Source of the DNA: Albula goreensis
Taxonomy: Eukaryota > Chordata > Actinopteri > Albuliformes > Albulidae
Assembly (NCBI GenBank): GCA_022829145.1
Contig: CM040761.1
Span: 2,420,768 to 2,484,767, forward strand
DNA: 64,000 bases
Reading direction: 5' to 3'
Shown: one piece after another, positions 1-11,047 of the stretch
Layout of the letters: each line of letters opens with the position of its first letter
How positions within the stretch are numbered: the first letter of the stretch is position 1
Notes under the pieces: generated by a model
Databases searched by the model: none
The model's input: only the letters and a program-made list of their open reading frames with translations
Told to the model about the DNA's origin: nothing
Position numbers and translations under genes: made by a program

Positions 1-753
1 ACAAAACCCTGTGGTCACATGATTTTCTCTATTTTATTTTTATAATACAGTATATCCAATGCTTGTGCTGGAGCCAGAGGTCCCAGGTGCATATGTTCCT
101 ACCATTATAAAAACACAGTGTAAACCCTTCAAGTTATTCTCAGTTGATAAAAGAGCTGAAAGCAATCCAAATATTATTGTAATTACACAATATTTTTTTT
201 CAGAGGGAATGCATATTCAGATGAAAGTGGTTTTATTCTCTATTCAAATTCTGTTGTGTTCAAGTCAAACATCTATAAGATGTTTTAGGACATTTTCAAG
301 CAATCTGTCACTTTACCCTCCCTTATCATAAACAAAATGAGCCTCTTTGGTGTCAGCCTTTTGAATAAAGAGGACAGACATGATTTTAAACTGGTTTTGA
401 TCGTTGAAACACAAGGACTGTTATGGAAATCGAAGCATCTGGTGTTGTGGAGATAACTACATGTAGCTAACCCAAAGCTGGGTCAATAGCAGTGGGTTGC
501 CTGCCTTCCTTGGTCTTAATCATAATTAAGGTAGTATGTGCCTATGAAATAAACACTACAAAAACAGCACAACTACTTGTCACAGTAAGGTTCATCCCTT
601 TACCTGAAGAGGCGTGACCAGGAAGGGGCCCCTAGTCGCAGAGCATAACTGTCATATGGAAAAACAGACCCAGTGATATAGGAGTGTATGCATGCATGTG
701 GACTACGCCCACATTAATGTCTGGGTATGTACAGTATACAGAACTATTAGATA
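1..753. other. Intergenic, no gene seen
   Basis: AT-rich sequence with short chance reading frames only. No splice-flanked coding block, RNA gene or clear repeat was recognised. Confidence 0.5.
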
Positions 754-1075
754 CAGACGGTCCCTGACTTATGATGGGATTATGTTCCGATAAACCCATC
801 TTAAGGGGAAAATATCGTAAGTGGAAAATGCATTTAATACACCAAATACATATAACCTACTGAATATCATAGCCTCGCCTAGCCTACCTTAAACGTGCTT
901 AGAACACTAACATTAGCCTACAGTTGGGCAAAATCTTTAACACAAAACCTATTTTATAACAAAGTTTTGAATATCTCATGTAATTTTTTTAATACTGTGC
1001 TGAAAGTGATGCTGTCATACCATCTTAAAGTCAAAAAAATTGTACGTCAGATCATCGTAATTCAGCGACTATGTG
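754..1075. mobile_element. Tigger/pogo-like MITE (non-autonomous DNA transposon)
   Basis: The left end (from 754, GGTCCCTGACTTATGATGG) is matched in inverted orientation by the right end (about 1040-1075, which reads AGTCGCTGAATTACGATGA on the minus strand). The interior has no coding potential. Paired ends of this kind are typical of small pogo/Tigger-related MITEs in vertebrates. The inverted termini are seen directly; the family name is by resemblance only, and the exact ends are approximate. Confidence 0.4.
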
Positions 1076-1336
1076 TATATGTAAGGAGAAAACCATGACT
1101 GGTGGTACAGTTCTATGGGAATAAACCACAACAGCATGGTGTGATGCAGCCCCACATCTACAGAAACTTAGCCTACTAACTAGAAATTTCTGATATAGCC
1201 AGCTACACAGTGTCTGCATGGCTGGTGAAGTGGATAACATTACATTCGTGTCCGTCTTCTTAAATGTATGTATGTGGAAACAGTGACTATAATCTACACC
1301 ATACTCATTTATTGAAATTAAATTGAATGTTTCCAG

Positions 1337-1870
1337 TCATTGTAAGATTTGACATTGAAAATGGTGGATCAAACAAGGTATGTGGGAGACTTGACGTTTG
1401 AAATTCTTAACTCGCTGTGGTGGCCGCCATTGCTCCATGACCAGAACATGAAGGGTGAGAAATTTGTTTCTCAGCCCCAGCGGCTCCAGCATTTCCTCTC
1501 TTCGAACAGATGGTGGCCAGTAGTTTTGTAAACTACTCTCGCATCTGTGTTCCGTCATCGACCTGATCTACCGGCTTCTGAGAAGAGGTGAACTGTCGTG
1601 CTTCCTAGGCAGTGGTTGGTATACCGTAGGCCTCTCCGCCGATGCTGGCCATCATGTCACCGAGGCAGTTAACTCCCATTGGCTCATTGAAATACCAGAC
1701 GTTCCGGTCATCCAAGACATTTTGTGGAGCCCGTAATGGGTGAAGATAAAGGGCATGTGCACCCTCCGGCATTTTCCGATGCACTTTTGACAGGACAGTT
1801 GGGATCACCAGGCTGGGCAAACATAAAGTCACGGTAATTCTCTTTGTTTGGATCTGTTGATTACTTTCAG
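1337..1870 (-). pseudogene. Decayed Crypton-type tyrosine recombinase (DUF3504-like) fragment
   Basis: Reading the minus strand from about 1870 down, frames pieced together by eye give the C-terminal half of a Crypton-like tyrosine recombinase. There is a segment with QPGDPNCPV, then SKVHRKMPEG, then NVWYFNEPMGVNCLGDMM, then YTNHCLGSTTVHLFSEAG, and finally TEHRCESSLQNYW. These follow the order of the Crypton/DUF3504 catalytic domain found in fish Crypton copies and in domesticated genes such as QRICH1 and ZMYM relatives. Frameshifts separate the blocks and a TGA follows SEAGRSGR, so it cannot make a protein. The position normally holding the first catalytic Arg (HCLRATT in relatives) is Gly, while the His-Arg pair and the SLQNY tyrosine remain. 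The N-terminal part is missing. Confidence 0.6.
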
Positions 1871-2139
1871 CCTGTTTCCATGTAGCCCCTGTTCCCATTT
1901 ATCCCGCATCCCGCCCCCTCTGTACCAACAACTGAACCCTACTTACCATATTTACTGTTATAATACAAATCTGGTTATTCTACGTAACTGTTATTATCAC
2001 TGTTATTGTACGTGTTGTCGCTGTTATCATTTCAATTATCATCTGAATCAGGAAGAGTTATGTCAGCCGCCTCTACTCTCCTGCGCGCCCGTTGCATACC
2101 CTGCACCAGCCAGAAGCAGATGGGCTCCCCCTCTGCGCC

Positions 2140-2360
2140 AGGTTCTTCTGTTATAGCTCATATCAGCATTAAAATATTGGTGCTATCCCACAGAGCAGCA
2201 AATGGAAAAGCTCCATCACACCTGGAGTGGATTTTTAAACCCTATGACCCAACCAGGCATCACCAGTCTGTGCCAACACTAAATGATTAACATTCGCCTG
2301 CCTATGTAGTCACACCTCCCAGTCACTGTCTATCTGCACTGGTCCCCCAGTGGAGCAGAC
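2140..2360 (+). pseudogene. Possible LINE (L2/Rex-like) ORF2 C-terminal scrap
   Basis: The plus strand reads HISIKILVLSHRAANGKAPS followed by HLEWIFKPYDPTR. This resembles the stretch after the reverse transcriptase in fish L2/Rex-type LINEs, which usually runs like RIxFKILxLxxKALNGxAPxYL followed by LxPYxPxRSLRS. The frame breaks after THE SVPTLND region, and the next bases weakly continue the expected PSxW..LP segment. No 3' tail or target duplication was found. Assignment rests on a short match and is tentative. Confidence 0.4.
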
Positions 2361-3951
2361 TGAGCTCTGTCTTAGCCATGGATTCTGTATATGACAGGGA
2401 AGGAGGAGGGTCTCACAGACCTCCCTCAATTTGTTGGTTTCCTAAGTCAGCAGATTTACCTGTTCCTGTGTATGTTCACAGTATGTAAGCTACGTTGCAT
2501 ATGTGAAGAATCCATACCAGTCTTCAGACTGTTTGGACTTCAAACTTGTGTTTAGAGAGGGACAGGTCTGAGACAAAAATGTATATTTCTGTCAAAGAAG
2601 ACAATGCTTGAGCAAGGTACGAAAATTAAGTGAATCTGTACTAGAAAATGTTGCATCTCAAAACACAAAGCATTTCGCTTGAAGCATTCTCAGGTGATGT
2701 TCGCTCAAAAGGAATTGTTCTGTAGACTCTTTGGGTAAAATGCAGCATGAATGGAGTGGTAGAGAGTCACAGTCTTTATACAGCAATTCTACATCAACAA
2801 TCCCAGCACAACTGACATTAGAAGTGACACATTCCTGAAAAAACGCAGTCTGGCTTTTTGAGGTGCTTGAGAGGGATTGTATTGTGTGTCTCCTAGTTGT
2901 GTGATCAGACGTGTGAGGACTAGCTTTATCAAAAAAAAATCAAACTCCAATTCAGACCTTTTATATGTCATGACTCATGATGCAAAGTTCTCATAATGGT
3001 AACTGAACTCACAATTTCAGAAGAAAAGAATGTTATCGGTAAATGCATTTCTATGGATCTCAGAATAAATTGAGGAGTTAAATCTGAACAGAACTTGTGA
3101 ATCATATTTTAGTACTCAAAGATGGATTTACATGTGTGTGCGCATAAGTTGACAAGGGTTGTCTGGGTATGTGTAAGTGTTCATATTAGTGTGCATGTTA
3201 GTTGTGTGTGCATGTATTGGTGTCCAGGTCTTCATCCCATCACTCATCGAACCGATAAGTTCAAAATCTCAATGAATGTGCGTTCTGTTATCTTTTAAGT
3301 CTTCTTCATGTAGGGTCCCAAACAAGTGGCTCTACCAATGTGCACATGCTCACCCTGACATCATCACTGAGCGCGAGTTTTGAACAGTCCAACTGCTTAA
3401 GACCGACCAATACTGTAGCACCAGAAACACGCAAAGGGCAATGAAACTTGAGTAAGGACAGACAAACTCTCTCTTCTTTCCTTTTTCTAGCCTCTGGCTC
3501 TTCTTGCTCCCTTTTGGCGCGCGGAACGCATGCAAGAAACATTTTGCTCCAGGCCTGCGCTTCGTCTCGGAGGCAAGCACTCAACCATCCTGCACAGCAT
3601 GGTGCGTTACTGGCCTACTCCACGCAACTGAACCACAAACATCCTGCATGACACACTACACAATTGTTTTTGCTTGCTTCACAGCGTCTGAAATTCCAGA
3701 ACAACAGCGAACCTAATCATCCAATCCAGACGTTGAAACTCAGATGATGTGCCGTTTCGGAAAGTTCAGCTGCGAATTCCTTCTCCAACAACAGATGGAT
3801 GGATGAAAGGACAAACCCCTTGGACAAACCAACTGTGGTGTTTGCTATCCCCAGATAGCAACTACATGTAAGACGGACACACCAGGCACTCACATTGAAA
3901 GTTTCACATTCTGTTTAATGTCCATGTAATGCAATGTCAATATCTATATCC
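2361..3951. other. Intergenic, no gene seen
   Basis: No recognisable coding exon. Overlapping short frames around 3300-3720 are not flanked by convincing splice sites and do not resemble a known protein. TG-rich stretches occur near 3130-3215. Confidence 0.45.
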
Positions 3952-4350
3952 AGGTTGAGCGTCCCTTATCCGAAAATCCAAAATCCGAAATGCTCCAAGA
4001 TCCTAAACTTTTTGAGTGGCATCATGACACTACAAGTGGAGAATTCCACACTTGATCTATGTGACTTACGACCCTCCGTACATACAATGGAAAAAAGTAC
4101 TATATAAATGAAAAAAAACATTTAAAAATATATGTAAATATAAAAATTATGCTTGGTCATACAGTGCTAACGGCTACATGCGTAAGGTAGTGACCGTCAG
4201 GCAATATCCCAGCACTGTGTACATCTCCTACATGCTATGCTTGTATATATGGGTTAGAATCTGGCGCCACACATAATGTATAGAATGGCCATATGTTTGG
4301 CACACCCTTTTGACGGTATAGATAATATTATTTGTACCATACATAACTGT
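3952..4350. mobile_element. Tigger-like DNA transposon remnant
   Basis: The segment starting near 3952 contains GTTGAGCGTCCCTTATCCGA followed by AAATCCAAAATCCGAAATGC. This closely resembles the terminal sequence of Tigger (pogo) elements known from other vertebrates. No transposase frame is visible and the other end was not located with confidence, so the right border is approximate. Confidence 0.35.
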
Positions 4351-5214
4351 CACGTGTGAGGCTTAAATAATTCCTACATTTGCAAGCTTCACATATACTG
4401 TGACTTTAGCACTCAGCCGTTTGCTCTGTGCAGGTATTTATGAATCTGCAAATTGCACCCAAGCATTCATCCCAACCCCTAAGGAATCCATCCCAAACCC
4501 CCGGGCTCGGCTCACATAGGCCCGGGAGTAACAGTGTCTATGGACGACGGTGAAGGGCAGACAGGCTGAAGCGCCAGTCACCCGCACCCTCCCTGCTGAG
4601 TCCATGAATCAGTCGTACCTCATGGGGGTGGCACAAAAATCCACTGGGGGTCCTGGAGAAGTTTGTGGAACATAGTGAAGGATTGTCACCACATAGAGTC
4701 CCATTGCAAAGGTTTTCCCCTAAGGACTTCACAGTCTGGGAGTACGGGAGGAGACCTAGAGTTATCGTATCCATCTCTGTCATCCATCATCAGCTTTTAT
4801 ATAGCTGTGCATCTCCCCGTTGGAGAATTCACTCTCCGTTATAACCTAGCACAGTCCTGCCAGTTCTCACCTACAATAAATCTGTTGCCACAGATTTAAC
4901 TCAGGCATGTAGAGTGCCTAGCATAAATATTCACCCCCCATGGACCACATTTTGTCATGGTACAACCTCAAATTAAAATAGATTTTATTGGGGTTTAATC
5001 TAATGGAGCTACACAAAATAGAATGTTACATGCTTTTATTTACTGATAACAAACAAAGTTTTGTATCCATATATATTCACCCCCTTTGCTGTGAAACCTC
5101 TAACTATTGCAACCAATTGCCTTCAGAAGAAAATGATTAGTTGAATAGAGTCCATCTATGAGCAACAGCATTGTCACATAATCTCAATATAAATACATCT
5201 GTTTCACGGCCCCA

Positions 5215-6700
5215 GAGTTTGTTTGGAGAACATTACAAAACAGACAGCATCTTGACAACCAAGGAGCTCTCCGAACAGGTCAGTGACAGTTTGGAGGAGT
5301 ACAAAAAAGGGTTAGGCTATAAAAAAAATATCCCAAGTTTTGAACATCACACAGACCACCATTATATCCATCATTAGAAAATGGAGAGAATATGGCACAA
5401 CAGCAGATCTGCCAAGAGAAGGCCGTCCACCTACATTCCCTCATCGGGAAATAAAAGCAAACGACCAGCTACCTATGTTAGCTACCAGTCACCTACCAAT
5501 TCCAGCTCTTTAACAAAAATTAAGACATTCATCTGACCTCAGCAATGCAATGAGCAAAAAGGAGGGAAGATTGAGAGTTATCACCAGAAAAAAACTGCTA
5601 ATTTCTTAAGCAAAATGCAAATCCTCGTTACAAATCATTTCATCATTACTCAAGCAGTGTGTGAACTTCAGCGGAATATGGTGATAACAGGCCAGGGTTT
5701 AAAAAACGCATGAGAGCCACCCCCTCCTACCACACAAAACCAAGAAAATTTCATGTAAGCCTACACATCAGCATGCACACAGCCAAGAAACCATTAGCGA
5801 CAGACACTTAAAAACCATGGACAATGAACAGCGATCATGCCATTTTGAACCCACGACCACAAACAAGCAATATTGTTTATAAATATAATTATTAAATTGG
5901 CACAGCAGCCTATTAAATATATATGTTTCGGTTTATTTGGGAAAACAGTCATTATGCAACTCCAACTTTTCATTAAAAGCTAATCTTGAAAACGGCATGG
6001 ATAATAAATTCGCAACAATGTCCTCCTCACGAGCAGTAACGTTACTCACGGCTTCCATCTTGAACCAGGCTAGCTAGCTAGTTTATCAGCAATTTTTTCC
6101 CTCTAACTTGTGATTTGTGTCCCCCACAGCGGGCAGAACTTGTCATGTAGTTAGTGAAACAAAACCAACCCATTTAGAGGGAAGATATGATTAGTCAATT
6201 TTACTGTCATTTGAAATTGGTTTCTCATTTAATTTATAGCTGGACCACCAATCACAGAGCTGAAAGTGTAGCATTTTCCTCCCGGCAACCACAGAGGCAC
6301 AAAAATTCTAAGAGGCAGACAAAGGCGCCTACTCCACAAAACTGGGCTTTATGAAAGAGCGGCGAGAAGAACATTGTTGCTGAAAGAAAGCCATAAGAAA
6401 TCCCATTTGGAGTTTGCCAAAAGCCATGTGGGAGACACAGCAAACATGTGGAAGAAAGGTACTCTGGCCACCCTGTACATCATCCTGAGCACACCATCCC
6501 CACAGTGAAACATGGCGGTGCCAGAATCATCCTGTGGGGATGCTTTTCATCAGGTCCTGGGATACTGGTCTGGACCGAGGGCAAGATGGATGGAGCCGAA
6601 TACAGGGCAATTCTTGAAGAAAACCTGTTTCAGTCTGCAAGGGACTGGGGCAGAGGTTCACCTTCCAGCAGGGCAATGACCCTGAGCTTACAGCAGTGGT
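5215..6700 (+). pseudogene. Broken Tc1-like transposase
   Basis: Two transposase pieces survive on the plus strand. The first (about 5215-5460) reads KELSEQVSDSLEEYKKGLGY and later PREGRPP, the N-terminal helix-turn-helix region. The second (about 6380-6700) reads [10 protein letters not shown], then [20 protein letters not shown], then [20 protein letters not shown] and [10 protein letters not shown]. Between them lies about 0.8 kb of unrelated DNA. The LWSDETK region with the first catalytic Asp is not seen, and the second catalytic Asp (normally QQDNDPKH) is Gly. The C-terminal third, with the catalytic Glu, is replaced by other sequence beginning near 6695. Confidence 0.75.
5465..6235. 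other. Insertion-like segment inside the Tc1 element
   Basis: About 770 bp with no Tc1 similarity separates the two transposase pieces. It contains the GCTAGCTAGCTAG run near 6070 that is common in fish repeats. No transposase frame or clear target duplication was found, so its class is unknown. Confidence 0.35.
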
Positions 6701-6742
6701 GGTTTTAGCTCCCATGGCACCCTGGGTGAAGTCAGACGGAAC

Positions 6743-6755
6743 CCCCCCCCCCCCC
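6743..6755. repeat. Poly-C homopolymer
   Basis: A run of about a dozen C residues lies in the second insertion-like segment of the Tc1 element. Length is prone to sequencing error. Confidence 0.8.
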
Positions 6756-7500
6756 AAACACAACACAGAAGACACAAAGACTGACAACAATAATTTACTT
6801 AAGATTGATTTATACAGCCAATGTCAAGATAAATAGTACATTTCATTTCATTATTACAAATACTTTTAACTATAATAATACACTGAGTAATAAATAATAA
6901 TAATGCAATATGATGATAATAAAAATAAATATTAGTCATTCATTTTTCATAATAAATTAACACAAATAATCTTGACTCCAGCAGTGCATGAATAAAGCTA
7001 AATTGAAAACAATTGTCTCCCTCCTGCTCGGTCGGTTTTAAGTTAAGGGAGCTATAAGGCTGTGTTGAGGTGAAGTCTAGGTGAAAAACACCCCAGATTA
7101 ATGTTAACGTGAGAGTTTAGGCTCATTTTCCTGCAGGCTACTACATGCATTATCATGAGGATGTTGAGTGGCAGTACACCCAAAGCAATGTAGGCTAAAC
7201 CCTTGCTAACCCTTAACTTTAGCATTGCAACTGATGCAGTGCCTCACCTGGCTAGCTAACACACATTGTTTGACGGACAACTTCATCACGAGAAGGGAAG
7301 GAGTGAATACTTGTGCATCCAACAGATGTCTTCTCCTTTGTCTTGATTGTTTGCGTCACAAAAATATATTGCATCTCCAAAACACTATGCATGTTGTGTT
7401 AATCAAATGGTAAAAATCCCATTTAAATTCATTTGAATTCCAGGTTGTAACAAAATTTGGAAAAGTCCTGGGGCGGGGGATACTTATGCAAGGTACTGTA

Positions 7501-10500
7501 CTTCCATGCAATTAAGAGAGGAAACAAATCTTAACCATATATCTATATCTTCAAATAATATTCAAACAGCAGTGTGAAAATACCCACCCACTTAAACTCC
7601 CTTTTACTCATGACAGCCACCGGTCTCAATCACATTTAAATACCGCCTTGAGTGACTCATTTGTGTATCATAATTATGGATAGATTTTTGCCATCCCTCC
7701 TCTTTCTTTCCCCCACCAGCTGTTCCCATCCATTCGGTCCTTGTTCTACCCAGCATGCCACCTGTCACAGACTTTCCATGTCACTTCCTGCTGCTCAGGA
7801 GAAGTCCACTGACTGAAAACAGACTGAGCTGATAGTTTGCCACAAGGAGAAAGCACAGCCGAAGTAGAGAAGTAAGGCTTTCGCCATGGCATAAACAACA
7901 TTAAAGCGATTTTAAAGAAGTATGACAATTGTACTTCATGAACTATTCATGTGCAGCTCTTCTCTCTATAAGCAGACAAATATGAAATAAAAATGATTTT
8001 TTTATTTTTACAATCCATTATTAATCCATTTGCAACATCTAAAACAGACAGTGGAAGTGCAGTGCATATGAAGTCACAATAACAACTAACTATAGGAGGA
8101 TATGAATCTCAGGGGGGCATAAAACATTAATGTGCCTGAAGCACAGATGTCAAAATAAAAGTTTCTTAATACAGACTCTACCTAAAAGATAAGCTCAAAC
8201 TTACTCTCATGTACTTCCATACAATTCAGATAAAAATAATTTTAATGTGGAATGATACTGTAGTGCCCTCTAGTGGACACACATTCATGACACACCTCAA
8301 CCACAAACTACATGGACAGAGAAGTGATCAGAAGCAGTATACTTTAGTGATTGGTGATCAGGTGGTGCAACAGCACCCCAATGAGGGCAAATATACATAA
8401 TACATCTTAAAACTCAAGTGTTAGCAAAAGCAAAGCTGCTTTTCTCGCTTAAAGCACTCTTTTATCGCTTAAAGCAAAACTGAATTTCAGTCCGTTGCCG
8501 CATATCAATCCAAGCATGGTTTGATTTCATGGGGGAATGAGCTACCAGGTGACTCACATTGGACTTCAAACAAGCACACAGGCAAGTTCTGAAAATCCAA
8601 AGAGCTTCAGAGCTCCATAATTTCACCACCATAAATTCCTGTGAACATTCAAATAGTAACAGACTACGAGAGGAACCATTGCTATTCACCTGCCTGCTTT
8701 CTTCATTGTGTTTTTCAAATTGTAAAGATGCCAAGTGCAGTTATTTGGGTGTTGTGCGTTATTTTCAGCCAATCATAAATTATCTTCACAGAGAAGACTG
8801 GAAAATAGGTCATGTATACCTCAAAAAATACAGTAAAAGCAAACAAACATTCATATTTAGCTTGGCTGTGTTTTAGGACAGGAGCTAAATCATGTGGGAG
8901 CACACACTGGAATAAAACTGGGTGTGAGATGAGCAATTCTGAATAATTTCAGCACACCCAGGTAGCACCACAACTGTTTTTACCAACAGGAAGAGACACA
9001 AGCCTTCACAAGCCTAACTTCCTGTTGCTACCTCAGTACCATGTCTGGACGTTTAACTTAGGTATAAGATTATAATACATATTACCCCAAGGATAACAAA
9101 AATGTTTATAAACGGTTAATTCTGCTATCACCATCAGGACAACTGATTAGTTCCAAAAGATCATATTCAGCAACAAAAGTCATGGTTTTTTTTTCACCTG
9201 TCAATATAATGCTGACATACTTGAAACCTTGCCAAGCTGTTTTTATCTAAACATAAGCCTTGGGTGTATTTAATACACTGAACTCAGAATAGAACATTTA
9301 GATTAACACAATTTGAGTGATTAAATAAGTCAGGCTGCACAGGAAGTGAGTGTTTGGGGAGAGGGCCTGCTATCACAGAAATGCCTCGGCTGGGAGTAAT
9401 TTGAGATCGGCTATTCCCATTCCTCATTCATGCGAACCTTCAGTTGTTGTTGCCGCAACGGTTTATCAGTGCGAGTGATCTGGGTTCAATTACAGTAGAA
9501 CAAGCTTCTCCAACACAAAAGAAGCATAAATTCATCACTGATCTCAGATCTGCCATGGGATAATTCTGGAAACATTGCCAGTGTAAGGGAAGTGGAGTAA
9601 TTGGAACCAACACTGCACACTGTACGGCTCCAGACAGCATCAGCAGAGCTACAGAAACCTCATTTGTTCCCAGGATTCTGACCACAAACTGACCTTGCTT
9701 GGTGCTCCATTTGTCCTTTTGGTTAATGACTGAATACAAAAAAAAATGAATGGTCACGAATAGGTGGGGAAAAAAAACTAGGAACATGGACAGCTAAACA
9801 CCTACCAGACTGCATTGAGATAAAAAGAGTAGTGACTCTTGGTGAGCAGACAGTTGACTGTGCACCACACAAAAAGCACAGGAGGCCATGATTACAGACA
9901 AATACATCACCGTAAGAGGATTCCCTGTTTTGTACCACAACTAAAACTATGTGGGGCCATAGATGAGGAACTTTTGTGGCAGAAATTTCTGCAATTTTTC
10001 GTCCCTTTTCCCCATCAACCACAATTTCAATCATCCCTGCTTACTGCATATCAGTAAAATGTTTGTCACTAATGTGCTATTCATTGGTTATTATGTGGGA
10101 ATATCTCGTCCTATGAAAGTCACCTGGATATCCTAATATCCCTGTATCCCCAGTGAACAGGGTTTCGTTTCACGCCCAAAGAAAGACATATACGTCAAGT
10201 ATACATTGATAGATTGTCACACAATCCATTTGCATTTCACAAGATTTAACCCCATTTCCAGAAGACAGAAAAGATGAAAAGCTAAGATGCCACTGTTCTA
10301 GGGAGACAGGAAGCATCCACCAAATCGCCCTTAAAGACAATGGCAGAGATGAAAGTCGGGGACAGTTATTTGAGTCTCCTCTGACCCACGGCTCCTTCCT
10401 CTACTGTCTCAGTCTCAGGCCGGGTCTGGCAGCTGAATTTCACCAGGCCACTCTAACAAGCCGGAAAAGTCAAGGTCAGAAAATGGGCTCACCTGCTAGT

Positions 10501-10700
10501 TCAATTACATCGTCATTAATATTTTATTTTCAAATTAAATTTAAATGGGCAGCACTTTTTTTAAAAGTCCATAAATGAGGGGCCTTTCATAATGGACTTT
10601 GGTCCACAATCCTCTCTCATTTGGTTCCATCATACCCAACATTAAAAAAGAAAATCATTTGACCTTATTTCGCAAATCCTTGGTGACTAAACCTCCTTCA
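7501..10700. other. Intergenic region downstream of ndufa10
   Basis: No gene, RNA or named repeat was recognised in this AT-rich stretch. Short frames on both strands lack family resemblance and plausible splice context. Confidence 0.45.
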
Positions 10701-10778
10701 GACTCTTACTTTTGTGGGGGAAATTAGCTTAGCTGATGAAGTTCAAGGACACCATGTTTTTGAAAAGTTTTGTATTTC

Positions 10779-10824
10779 TTTAATGTGTACAATTTCTTTT
10801 TAATGACATAACTTACTCTTTAAT
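10779..10824 (-). promoter_or_regulatory. ndufa10: Candidate ndufa10 polyadenylation signals
   Basis: Three ATTAAA hexamers occur on the minus strand (10779-10784, 10799-10804, 10819-10824), 160-206 bases past the ndufa10 stop. A canonical AATAAA (10523-10528) lies further on. Any of them could end the transcript; the sequence alone does not decide. Confidence 0.4.
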
Positions 10825-10984
10825 ACATACAGCTAAATCAGATGAAAATACATGCTCGTTTGATCCAATCAAGGGCCACAAACGGGCTGCTTTTTCCCTG
10901 CGACGCGGACTAACAGATGTAGGTGGGTTGATTTCTGAGGATCACAGCCATGCCCTTCACATGATCCAGAGCGGGACACTTCCA

Positions 10985-11047
10985 TCACTTCAGCCAGATG
11001 TTCTTGTCATCGACATTGTGGCCGGCAGCATACTTCTTTCCTGGAAG
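10985..11047 (-). CDS. ndufa10: ndufa10 coding exon 10 (terminal) with stop
   Basis: Codes [20 protein letters not shown] and TGA (10985-10987). The GKKY..G.N..D..IWLK ending matches the C-terminus of vertebrate NDUFA10. Acceptor ..CCTCAG. Confidence 0.92.
   Translation of the reverse strand, partial: LPGKKYAAGHNVDDKNIWLK

Larger units (their letters stand above)
4912..7498 (+). mobile_element. Tc1-like transposon carrying internal insertions
   Basis: Terminal inverted repeats flank this element. The left end reads GAGTGCCTAGCATAAATATT, and the right end read on the minus strand is CAGTACCTTGCATAAGTATC. Both continue into a matching ATTTTGT..ACAACCT stretch. A TA dinucleotide lies on each side (4910-4911 and 7499-7500), the normal Tc1 target duplication. 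At 2587 bp it is about 1 kb longer than a usual Tc1 (roughly 1.6 kb). Two segments without transposase similarity (about 5465-6235 and 6700-7390) interrupt the coding region and are probably later insertions or replacements. The element is dead. Confidence 0.8.
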
